From: a bacterium
GTDB taxonomy: Bacteria > Patescibacteriota > Microgenomatia > UBA1400 > PJMF01
NCBI GenBank assembly: GCA_900299405.1
Contig: OMJP01000014.1
Coordinates: forward strand, 1 to 37,944
Length of the DNA: 37,944 nt
Direction: 5' to 3'
Below, in pieces: positions 25,293 to 33,523 of this stretch (position 1 is its first letter; each line of letters starts with the position of its first letter). The notes beneath the pieces are model-generated. The model made no database searches. It saw only the letters and a list, made by a program, of their open reading frames with translations, and was not told the DNA's origin. The position numbers and the translations under genes were made by a program.

Positions 25293-26009
25293 TTATTGAT
25301 CTTTTTTAGAGGCATCTTTGTCGTTTTCAGCTTCTTTTTTGTAAGTTACGACTTGATAACCCCTACCTTTGACGGTTTTGATGAGCTGGAGGTCGAAGGG
25401 TTTTTCGATTTTTCTGCGTAGTGAGCTGATATAGACTTCCAGGCTATTGGAACTGGGTTTTTCGTTGTTTTCCCAGGAGGAATGATAAAGAGTGCGCTTG
25501 CTGACGATCTTGCCGGTGTGACGTAGGAGGGTGTCGAGGATCAGGGTTTCTTTGCGGTTGAGGGGGATCGGGACTTGATGAAAGCTGGCGATTTGGGTGT
25601 GAAAGTTGAAGCTGAAATGGTGGTGGGTGAAGTTGGGGGTTGGGTCGAAGAGTGGCATTTGGCGGCTGGCTAGCTCGATCTTGGCCAGCAATTCTGATGT
25701 TGAGGCCCGCTTGGGGATGCAGTCAGTCAGCCCTAGTTTCAGCAGTTCGGCTCGCTGGGCCGAGGAACACTCGCAGCCAGCCGCCACTATTTTTACTTTG
25801 GGAAAACGCTCGACAAAATACTGAACAGTTTTACTCAATTTCAGTTTTGAAAGACGTTTTGCCCAGATCAGAACCAGCTCTATTTCGGCGATTTCTGCTT
25901 GGTTTTGGGAGAAACTCTTGAGGGAACTACTAACCAACACATATTTCATGCTCAACTCCCGATGAATTTCCCAGGGCAGTGGCGACATCCCAACCACCAA
26001 AACCTTCAT
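25293..26009 (-). CDS. OmpR-type winged-helix regulator with an atypical receiver-like N-terminal domain
   Basis: NRKETLILDTLLRHTGKIVSKRTLYHSSWENNEKPSSNSLEVYISSLRRKIEKPFDLQLIKTVKGRGYQVV; start at MKVLVVGMSP rather than the 26327 track start. Confidence 0.82.
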   Translation of the reverse strand: MKVLVVGMSPLPWEIHRELSMKYVLVSSSLKSFSQNQAEIAEIELVLIWAKRLSKLKLSKTVQYFVERFPKVKIVAAGCECSSAQRAELLKLGLTDCIPKRASTSELLAKIELASRQMPLFDPTPNFTHHHFSFNFHTQIASFHQVPIPLNRKETLILDTLLRHTGKIVSKRTLYHSSWENNEKPSSNSLEVYISSLRRKIEKPFDLQLIKTVKGRGYQVVTYKKEAENDKDASKKDQ

Positions 26010-26106
26010 GGTTGGGGAAGTAAAATACCTTGAATAATTTCCACCAACAATGAAGCAGGCATGAGTAAGTTGTGTCCTGAGTCGTAAATAAGCTATAGTA
26101 GTGTTT

Positions 26107-27498
26107 ATGCCCAGCCGATCGAAGACCGCGTCCGCCGCTAGGCGGAGTCTGCCTAGGCCTCCAAGTCTATGGCAAACCATTGGCCCCTCATTTGTCCTCT
26201 TGGGCTTAGCTCTCGGGAGTGGCGAGCTGATTCTGTGGCCTTTCTTGGCGGCCCAGTATGGTTTGGGGTTGCTGTGGGGCGGCTTACTTGGCATTACTTT
26301 CCAGTTTATTCTCAATACCGAAACCATGCGTTATTCACTCGCCTGGGGTGAAAGTGTCTTTGTCGGCTTTCGCAAGCTAGCACGCTGGATTCCTTTGTGG
26401 TTCGTGATCTCGACCTTTATTCCTTGGTCTTTGCCGGGCTTCTCGTCGGCAACTGCACAAATCCTAGTCAGCTTTTTTCCTTTTCTAAATGAAACAATGG
26501 TAGCGATTGGGCTGCTGATTTTTGTGGGTTTGATTCTCAGCATGGGTAAAACTTTGTACAAAACCGTCGAACAAGTACAACGAACAATTATTTTCATCAG
26601 TTTGCCGCTGATCGGTTTGCTGACTTTGATGTTCGCTGGCGCGAGTGAGTGGCAGGAAGTAGGGCGGGGATTGCTTGGTTTTGGCGATGGTTGGCGCTGG
26701 CTCCCCGAGGGAATCTCCTTAGCGGCGTTTTTGGGCGCTTTTGCGTACTCCGGTGGGGGTGGCAACCTGAATTTGGCTCAGTCTTATTACATTAAAGAAA
26801 AAGGTTTTGGGATGGGCAAGTATGCGGCACGGATCAAATCGCTGTTTGCTCGTGGCGCTAAAGAAATCTCTCTCACTGGTCAACGATTCGTAGACTCTGC
26901 CGCCAATCGGCAGCTGTGGAGCAAATGGTGGCGTTTGGTGAATTTGGAGCACTGGCTGGTGTTTTGGTTGCTGGGCTTTTTGACGATCGTGGTGTTGTCG
27001 GTGTTGGCCAAAGCTTTGGTCTTTGGCACTGATGTCAGCGAAGGCTTGAGTTTTCTCTACGCTGAAACGGAGGTGATTACCGAGAGTTCTGGAGCCTTTT
27101 TGGGCAGTGCTTTCCTGCTGGTGGCGGCGCTGATGTTGTTTTCCACTCACCTAGGAATTCTGGAATCTTCCTCAAGAATCATCTCGGAAAACCTGTTTTT
27201 GTTCTTCAGTAAGCGCAAAAAAGCCAACCTATCGCTGGCGTTTTACTTGGCTCTATGGCTGCAGATTGGTTTGGGAATCGTGATTTACTTGGTCGGCTGG
27301 CAGGAGCCGCGCTTCTTACTTACGCTCTCAGCGGTACTCAACGCTGCTGCGATGATGGTCGCTTTCCCGCTAGTCTACTGGCTGAACAAAAAACACCTCC
27401 CGAAACACTACCAGCCGCACCTGTTGCGCAAGCTACTAATGCTGACAGCTTTTCTGTTCTTTGTAATCTTGGTGGGAGTGACTTTTACAAGCAATTAA
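26107..27498 (+). CDS. Nramp-like divalent-metal transporter family membrane protein
   Basis: GPSFVLLGLALGSGELILWPFLAAQYGLGLLWGGLLGITFQFILNTETMRYSLAWGES, about 11 TM segments. Confidence 0.75.
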   Translation: MPSRSKTASAARRSLPRPPSLWQTIGPSFVLLGLALGSGELILWPFLAAQYGLGLLWGGLLGITFQFILNTETMRYSLAWGESVFVGFRKLARWIPLWFVISTFIPWSLPGFSSATAQILVSFFPFLNETMVAIGLLIFVGLILSMGKTLYKTVEQVQRTIIFISLPLIGLLTLMFAGASEWQEVGRGLLGFGDGWRWLPEGISLAAFLGAFAYSGGGGNLNLAQSYYIKEKGFGMGKYAARIKSLFARGAKEISLTGQRFVDSAANRQLWSKWWRLVNLEHWLVFWLLGFLTIVVLSVLAKALVFGTDVSEGLSFLYAETEVITESSGAFLGSAFLLVAALMLFSTHLGILESSSRIISENLFLFFSKRKKANLSLAFYLALWLQIGLGIVIYLVGWQEPRFLLTLSAVLNAAAMMVAFPLVYWLNKKHLPKHYQPHLLRKLLMLTAFLFFVILVGVTFTSN

Positions 27499-27518
27499 TT
27501 CTTGTACAGAAATGAAAT

Positions 27519-27842
27519 TCAAACCAAGGTAACTCGTAATTCTTTTCCCATTCCGGCGGCAAGCTTCATCAGGGTGTGAATAGTAGCATTTCTTTCACCT
27601 GATTCTATTTTGCTGATAGTACTTCTGGGAACGGCTGACTTTTTTGCTAATTCTGCTTGAGTTAGGTTTAGCTTTTTTCTCAAGGAGAAAATGTCCATCA
27701 AAGCGATATAGTAATTAGAAAGTGAATCAATTTCTTTTCTTTCTTCAGGGGAAAGCTCTGCCAGAATATCCTCAAAGGGGATAGCATATTTTGCAAGCTT
27801 TTCCTCCAAGGTTAATGGTTTTTTTTTCGTTTTGTTTTTCAT
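27519..27842 (-). CDS. XRE-family HTH antitoxin (HigA-like)
   Basis: LNLTQAELAKKSAVPRSTISKIESGERNATIHTLMKLAAGMGKELRVTL. Confidence 0.9.
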   Translation of the reverse strand: MKNKTKKKPLTLEEKLAKYAIPFEDILAELSPEERKEIDSLSNYYIALMDIFSLRKKLNLTQAELAKKSAVPRSTISKIESGERNATIHTLMKLAAGMGKELRVTLV

Positions 27843-28150
27843 AAATAATTTTTTCTTCTTTTTACTGCTAATTTAATTTCTTTGAGTGGCGTTTGCTGAG
27901 TTTTCTTGGCAAAAAAACTCAAGATAATTATTTTGTTTTTTGGTAAGTATGCGTAGGTAGCTCTCCATTGAGTTGGTCCGGTCGTTCTTACTTCAAATAG
28001 ATTTTTCTGCAGCTTTCTCCCCAACGGAAAGCTTAAAGTGCCAGTTTTTCTTAAAACATCAAAAGTAAACTCAAAATATTTCTGAATGTTTTCTGGTATC
28101 TTAGAGAACTCTTTTTCTGCTCTTTGGTCGTAGTAAATTACTTGTTTCAT
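27839..28150 (-). CDS. RelE/HigB-superfamily (Gp49-like) toxin
   Basis: YYDQRAEKEFSKIPENIQKYFEFTFDVL...LFEVRTTGPTQWRATYAYLPKNKIIILSFFAKKTQQTPLKEIKLA; overlaps antitoxin start. Confidence 0.88.
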   Translation of the reverse strand: MKQVIYYDQRAEKEFSKIPENIQKYFEFTFDVLRKTGTLSFPLGRKLQKNLFEVRTTGPTQWRATYAYLPKNKIIILSFFAKKTQQTPLKEIKLAVKRRKNYL

Positions 28151-28264
28151 ATTGTGCCATATACGTCACATTTAGCAACTACTAAAATTGTTTGGTTCAA
28201 CAACCAATTACCTCAAGTATGAAAATAAAAACTGACAAAAAGTGTAACTTTGGGAAAATTTAAA

Positions 28265-28882
28265 TTAAATTAACCACCCCAGAATCATATTAATCACCGG
28301 TGACAGCAGTTGTGACACGGGCGAAACTCCATTGAAGGGAAAAATCAAAAATAGCAGCACAATGGTGCCATAGCGGCGCATGACTTGTTCGTACTCCAGA
28401 GCGGTTTCTTTGGGCAGAATGGCGGTCAAAATTCGGCTGCCGTCCAGGGGGTAGACTGGCACGAGATTGAAGACTGCCAGCATGATGTTGATTGCCATTA
28501 CTTGGAAAATCGCGACTTGCAGAATCGCTAGTGGCAGCAAACCAAGATGGAGAATGGCGGACAAAACTAGTGCCACAGCAATGTTTGAAATCGGTCCGGC
28601 TGCAGCGATTAGGGCTGTATCACGCACAGGATCTTTGAGATTGTAGGGATCAAAGGGTGCAGGTTTTCCCCAGCCGAAGCGAGTAAAGAGAATCATCGCC
28701 GTACCAAGGAGATCAAGATGTACTCGAGGATCTAGTGTTAATCTACCCTTCGATCTGGGAGTCGGGTCTCCTAGTCGGTCAGCTGCCCAGCAGTGGGCAT
28801 ACTCATGCAAGGCGATCGACATCAGCAAGCCACCGAAAATGAGAATAAAAGCCAGGGGAGAACTAAATAGTAAACTAATCAT
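28265..28882 (-). CDS. Site-2-protease family (M50) membrane metalloprotease
   Basis: SIALHEYAHCWAADRLGDPTPRSKGRLTLDPRVHLD and NLVPVYPLDGSRIL. Confidence 0.93.
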   Translation of the reverse strand: MISLLFSSPLAFILIFGGLLMSIALHEYAHCWAADRLGDPTPRSKGRLTLDPRVHLDLLGTAMILFTRFGWGKPAPFDPYNLKDPVRDTALIAAAGPISNIAVALVLSAILHLGLLPLAILQVAIFQVMAINIMLAVFNLVPVYPLDGSRILTAILPKETALEYEQVMRRYGTIVLLFLIFPFNGVSPVSQLLSPVINMILGWLI

Positions 28883-28888
28883 GTTTTT

Positions 28889-28918
28889 ATTATATTTTCA
28901 TTATACGTGAGAGGACAA
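28889..28918 (-). promoter_or_regulatory. Candidate promoter of the M50 protease gene
   Basis: Minus strand TTGTCC-18 nt-TATAAT ending 6 nt before ATG 28882. Confidence 0.6.
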
Positions 28919-28970
28919 GTGAAGCCCAGTTTGCTGATTTTCCTTGGGAATGTTACAATTCCCCTCTGTT

Positions 28971-29195
28971 ATGAAAGGTTTTGATTTTAAATATCCACGC
29001 GTGTCCCACACTGGGAATAATGTGTCGCACGCCAAGAACCGTACCAAGCGCAAGTTCAAATACAACTTGCACACCGTGACGGTATTGGTTGATGGTGTCA
29101 AAAAGCGCATGCGCGTGCCTACCAAAGTTTTGCGTCAGCTGAAAAGAGCTGGGGTCACTACTCACTACAAGCCCAACCAAGAAGCTAAGTCTTAA
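28971..29195 (+). CDS. rpmB: 50S ribosomal protein L28
   Basis: RVSHTGNNVSHAKNRTKRKFKYNLHTVTVLVDGVKKRMRVPTKVLRQLKRAGV; TTGCTG-17-TACAAT promoter 11 nt upstream. Confidence 0.9.
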   Translation: MKGFDFKYPRVSHTGNNVSHAKNRTKRKFKYNLHTVTVLVDGVKKRMRVPTKVLRQLKRAGVTTHYKPNQEAKS

Positions 29196-30084
29196 GGGCT
29201 GTTTTAATCTCGTTCCAAGTAGCAATGTTTTTTCCCTCGAGTTGAACCTGATCTAGTTCTAGGTGGTTGTTTTGATTGAGATGACAGCGGTGGATGATTA
29301 GTCGTTTTTCTCCTTGGTTGGTTTCGACCTGAGTCCAGAGTTTGGGCCAGGGGTAATAAGCGCGACAGGCGCGCTCGATTTCTGCCGCCTGCTCTCCAAT
29401 TTCCATGGCTTTACTAATTAGTTGCCAGTCACGGAAGGAATCTTCTTTGCTAAGCCGGTCAGCGGTGGGGGTGGGGGATTCAGCTAATTGGGGAGTTGCT
29501 TTGAGTTCTCCTCGAGCAAATTGATCGATCAGGTCACCGAGCTGCTCGCAGATTAGGTCAAAGCTATGCTGATAGTATTCGACCTGCGTCCAGGATTGGT
29601 CCACAGTGAAAGGCAGTTGGGCAATTACCGGTCCTTCGTCCATTGCTTCGTTCATCACCATCAGCGTCACCGCTGATTGTTCATCGCCATGAAGCAGTAC
29701 AAATTGTCCAGGAGAGCTACCGCGCCAGCGGGGGAGTTCAGACGGATGAATATTTAGTGGCGTAGTTTTTGGCAGTTCCAAGAGCCACTTTGGGACCAGA
29801 TAGCCGAAATCAACCACCAGCAGGAAATCGATTGGTTCTGCCTGGTTGGCTTGCTCGATTTGTTCGCGTACTGATTGATCGATTTTAGTATTAACTAGGA
29901 TAGTTGGTAGCTCGTTTTTCTCGGCAAATTGATGAACAGGATTGGTGACTAGCTCTTGTTGGCGCCCGACTTTTTTGGGACTAGGGGTGATGAGGTAGGT
30001 GATCTGGAAGCGAGAGTCCTGGGCGATGGTTTGCGCTACTTGCAAAGTTCTCTCGGTCGAGCCAGCGACAGCAATTTTGTACAT
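29185..30084 (-). CDS. fmt: Methionyl-tRNA formyltransferase
   Basis: LNIHPSELPRWRGSSPGQFVLLHGDEQSAVTLMVMNEAMDEGPVIAQ; downstream of def. Confidence 0.94.
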   Translation of the reverse strand: MYKIAVAGSTERTLQVAQTIAQDSRFQITYLITPSPKKVGRQQELVTNPVHQFAEKNELPTILVNTKIDQSVREQIEQANQAEPIDFLLVVDFGYLVPKWLLELPKTTPLNIHPSELPRWRGSSPGQFVLLHGDEQSAVTLMVMNEAMDEGPVIAQLPFTVDQSWTQVEYYQHSFDLICEQLGDLIDQFARGELKATPQLAESPTPTADRLSKEDSFRDWQLISKAMEIGEQAAEIERACRAYYPWPKLWTQVETNQGEKRLIIHRCHLNQNNHLELDQVQLEGKNIATWNEIKTALKT

Positions 30085-30086
30085 TT

Positions 30087-30650
30087 TTAGTAAAGTTCCA
30101 GTACACCGCGATCAGTGATTTCCACCAATTCTTTTTTCTCTTCGCGGTAAACGGGCAAATCATATTCGAGGGAGTAATCGGTGAAAAGAACGCCATCGAG
30201 GTGATCGATTTCATGCTGCACTACTCGAGCGTGGAAGCCATCAAAGCGGTCTTTTTTCTCCACCACGTCGCCGTCTAGGAGGCTTTGATACTCGACCTCG
30301 ACCCATTCCCAGCGAGGCACTGGGCCGTAAATAGTCGGCATCGATAGACAGCCTTCCAGTTTGGGATTTTCAGGATCAGGACCGAGAGTTTGTTCACTGC
30401 TGTGATTGACGATTTGCGGATTGATGTAAGAAATGACTTTGGTCCGGTCATTTTCCTCGAGAGCAGTGAGAAAAATTCGCTGCAAATGATCGACTTGTGG
30501 AGCAGCCAGACCAACGCCTTTAGGATTGTCAGTGTTCAGCAAAGTGTGTTCCATTTGTTTGATCAGTTGTTGAAATTGGGGATCGGCAGGATCAGTGACA
30601 GCTTCAGCTGCTTGGCGCAAACTGGGATGAGGAATAGTAACGATTTTCAT
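30087..30650 (-). CDS. def: Peptide deformylase
   Basis: GVGLAAPQV, EGCLSMP, VVQHEIDHLDGVLFTDY. Confidence 0.95.
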   Translation of the reverse strand: MKIVTIPHPSLRQAAEAVTDPADPQFQQLIKQMEHTLLNTDNPKGVGLAAPQVDHLQRIFLTALEENDRTKVISYINPQIVNHSSEQTLGPDPENPKLEGCLSMPTIYGPVPRWEWVEVEYQSLLDGDVVEKKDRFDGFHARVVQHEIDHLDGVLFTDYSLEYDLPVYREEKKELVEITDRGVLELY

Positions 30651-30669
30651 AAATTCGGTTTGCCGGTAT

Positions 30670-31323
30670 TCAGGATGTTGGTAATTCAAACCGAGCTAAT
30701 TCTACCAGATATGACTCAATTGTCTGAGGGGGGATTTCGGTGATGTCGACGCTGGTGTGCTGCTGGAGTCGATCTTGAATTTCTTTAGAACAAGTTAAGT
30801 TTTCTTGATAATTATGGTCGTCGCTCCACTTCAACGTTTTGGCATAACGCCGGTGAAGGTCAGCGATTCTCGTTTCCATATCGGTCACACCCTCAGGAGT
30901 AACTCTCAAATCAGCATATTCACATATCTGCTGATCAAGAGAATCTTTAGCAATTTGACAAATATTGTTCGCATCAACTCCTACAGCCAGCTTTTGGATT
31001 TTTTTTGATAATCCAATTTCCTTAATCATTCCCAAAGTTGCTTGATGAGATTTGTTGCCATATTTTTCTCTCATTACTTGTTGCCTTTGTCGCCATTCTT
31101 CGGTGAAAAGCTCTGGTTCGATGACAGCGGCTCCTTCGGTAAGGTCGAATTTCACTAGATTTCCCAGATCATGGACCAGGAGGGTGATTATAATTGCTTG
31201 GCTGTCTATCTCAGGTCCCTGCCAGTGATCAGTCAGATACTTGCCAACAGCAGCGACAGTCAGCATATGCTGTTGGAGTTTGGGTGGAATCGAGTATTGC
31301 TGGTAGATGTCAGCGATTTTCAT
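30670..31323 (-). CDS. HD-domain protein (putative phosphohydrolase)
   Basis: IPPKLQQHMLTVAAVGKYL ... IITLLVHDLGNLVKFDL. Confidence 0.75.
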   Translation of the reverse strand: MKIADIYQQYSIPPKLQQHMLTVAAVGKYLTDHWQGPEIDSQAIIITLLVHDLGNLVKFDLTEGAAVIEPELFTEEWRQRQQVMREKYGNKSHQATLGMIKEIGLSKKIQKLAVGVDANNICQIAKDSLDQQICEYADLRVTPEGVTDMETRIADLHRRYAKTLKWSDDHNYQENLTCSKEIQDRLQQHTSVDITEIPPQTIESYLVELARFELPTS

Positions 31324-31328
31324 GGTGA

Positions 31329-33407
31329 TCAATTGGTGGCATTAAAATCGACTGGAATAGTGGATGGAGTAGCCTGCTGGGCGTTGTCGAGCTCTTCTAG
31401 TTTGGCCTTGATACCCTCGTCAGTGGAGGAGAGATTTTCGAGAATGAACTGGTATTGCGCGCGACCTTCTTCGACTCTGCCCAGCTGAATCAGCAGGTCA
31501 CCCATGGCAGAGCGAGCTTTGATATAAGTGGGGCGGAGGCGGACTGTGGTTTGGTAAGTCTGCACCGCTTCTTCGAATTTGCCCATGTTTTGCTGAGTTA
31601 CACCGAGGTTGTACCACAGTTGAGCATCGGTGGGAGAGAGGGCGAGGGCGGCCTTGAGCACCCTTTCTGCCTGGGGATAGTAGGCGCGGTTGATCTGGGC
31701 CAGCATGAAAAATACCCGAATTCTAGTCTTGTAGAAATTGAGGTGGCGGGGATTGAGCTTTAGCGCGTAATCAGAGTTTTGGATGGCGGCTTCTGCCAGT
31801 TGAGTGCTGGTTTCGGCATCTTCGAGCAAAGCGTATTGTAGGGCGGTTTGGGCATAGAGATCGGCCAGCTCGTCGTAATACAGCGGCTCGCGGGGGATCA
31901 TGCTGTTGGCACGTTGGAGCGCATCGAGAGATTCGGCATAAAGACCTTGGGCTTGGAATTTACGGCTGCGTTCATACCAGCGGTCAGCATTCCAAGTTTT
32001 GGCGATGCGGAAGATCAAAAACAAAGACGCGAAAGTGATGAGAGCAAGAACGATTTTTTGCCATGTGAGCAGGGTTTTGGGCACTTTGTATTTCAATTCT
32101 TCCTTGAGGAAAATCAAGGAGGGGAGGGTGAAAAGCAACAGGTTGGTCGTCACGGTAGAGAAGCCGAAAAAGTGGGCAGTCGACAGACCGATGAGGCTGA
32201 AAAGCATTACGGCTTCAAGAGTTGGTTTTTGCGAAAGTTTGGGTAGTTGTTTGGTGATCAGCCACCAGCTGCCAATCAGGAAAATCAGGTAGCCGGTAGT
32301 GCCGACTAGACCGGTTTCCGCTAAGTAGTTCAGGATTTCGTTGTGGGCTTTGTTGTAAAGGTTGTCCCATTCCGAGGTGAGATTGTGGGCGGCTGGGCGG
32401 TCTTGATAGTAACTGTAAGCGAAAGTGCCAGGACCAGAGCCAAACCAGGGGTAGCGGCGCCAAACCCCAGCCGCCCCTCGCCAGACAATCAGGCGAATCG
32501 AGGCCGACTCCGTACCTTGTGACAGATCGAAACTAGGAGGTTGTTGGGGAAATAACTGACGATAGATCGCCATGCTAGTGAGAATTCCTACCCCCGCCAA
32601 AGCGAAACTGACGATGATGCTGGTGCTTTTTTTGCTGAAAACTTGTTTGACGGTTTGGCGAATTTTACTGCGGTAATAAAAGCAGCCATAGGCGGCGGCG
32701 GCTACGGCCAAAGCCACCAACCCGCTGCGCGACCCAGTAAACAGCAGTGCCAGGAGCATCACTCCCGCCGCCGCCCACCACAACCACTTGATTTTTTCGT
32801 TTTGTTTTTGAGCGAAATAAATCGCGATCGGCAAGATCCCTACCAGATAGGCAGCCAGCCAATTGGGCTGACCAAAAGTGGCAAACACCCGGTGCTGTAC
32901 GTCTTGCTTCCAGCAGGCCACGTTGGCTTCCTGGAACATTAGATAACAACTGGGAGAAACACCGAATTTTTCGGGAATGGCATAGAGCGAGATCAAAGTA
33001 GCCGCCACGATATTTGTCAGCAGCAGTGGTAGCAGTTGTTTGCGCTCCACATTGTTGATCAATCCCAAGGCCAGCACCACGTAAGCTAAAGATGACAGCA
33101 GACCACCATTGAGGCGACTGTAATACCCCAGTAAAGAGGTGCGCAAATCAATCGAGAAAAACGTCGCCAGCACCTGTCCAGCCAAAAAAATCAGCAAGAT
33201 GATTGCCAGCGGAGACTTATTCAGCTGCCATTTTTTCCGCCACACAATCTTTGCCAGCCACAAACCGCCGATCACCACCGTCATCACATAGACGAACAGC
33301 ATTTTGTTGAACTGAAATAACTCGCTATTTACCCAAGTAAACAGAAAAGGGGTGACCAGGAACAGCAGGTGATAAGAGGCAGTAATGAGCCAGTTGATTA
33401 GCGCCAT
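31329..33407 (-). CDS. O-antigen ligase (WaaL/Wzy)-family membrane protein with C-terminal TPR repeats
   Basis: GSRSGLVALAVAAAAY, WRRYPWFGSGPGTFAYSYY, NKAHNEILNYLAETGLVG, C-terminal TPR (AQLWYNLGVTQQNMGKFEEAVQTYQTTVRLRPTYIKARSAMGDLL). Confidence 0.9.
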   Translation of the reverse strand: MALINWLITASYHLLFLVTPFLFTWVNSELFQFNKMLFVYVMTVVIGGLWLAKIVWRKKWQLNKSPLAIILLIFLAGQVLATFFSIDLRTSLLGYYSRLNGGLLSSLAYVVLALGLINNVERKQLLPLLLTNIVAATLISLYAIPEKFGVSPSCYLMFQEANVACWKQDVQHRVFATFGQPNWLAAYLVGILPIAIYFAQKQNEKIKWLWWAAAGVMLLALLFTGSRSGLVALAVAAAAYGCFYYRSKIRQTVKQVFSKKSTSIIVSFALAGVGILTSMAIYRQLFPQQPPSFDLSQGTESASIRLIVWRGAAGVWRRYPWFGSGPGTFAYSYYQDRPAAHNLTSEWDNLYNKAHNEILNYLAETGLVGTTGYLIFLIGSWWLITKQLPKLSQKPTLEAVMLFSLIGLSTAHFFGFSTVTTNLLLFTLPSLIFLKEELKYKVPKTLLTWQKIVLALITFASLFLIFRIAKTWNADRWYERSRKFQAQGLYAESLDALQRANSMIPREPLYYDELADLYAQTALQYALLEDAETSTQLAEAAIQNSDYALKLNPRHLNFYKTRIRVFFMLAQINRAYYPQAERVLKAALALSPTDAQLWYNLGVTQQNMGKFEEAVQTYQTTVRLRPTYIKARSAMGDLLIQLGRVEEGRAQYQFILENLSSTDEGIKAKLEELDNAQQATPSTIPVDFNATN

Positions 33408-33489
33408 ATTGAGTTAGTTTGCTTACTAGTTTAGCAGTTAGCTTGTCGGCAGTTTTCTGCTATATTAAAAACATGCTTGCCTAAGGCAA

Positions 33490-33517
33490 TTGTTTTAGGT
33501 AACTTTGTTTGTATAAA
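33490..33517 (+). promoter_or_regulatory. Candidate promoter
   Basis: TTGTTT-16 nt-TATAAA ending 6 nt before ATG 33524. Confidence 0.55.
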
Positions 33518-33523
33518 TAGTAT

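Noticed and set aside
26010-26327. N-terminal extension of the regulator ORF (to 26327)
   Set aside because: Runs antisense over the transporter start and its promoter; MKVLVVGMSP at 26009 is a better start
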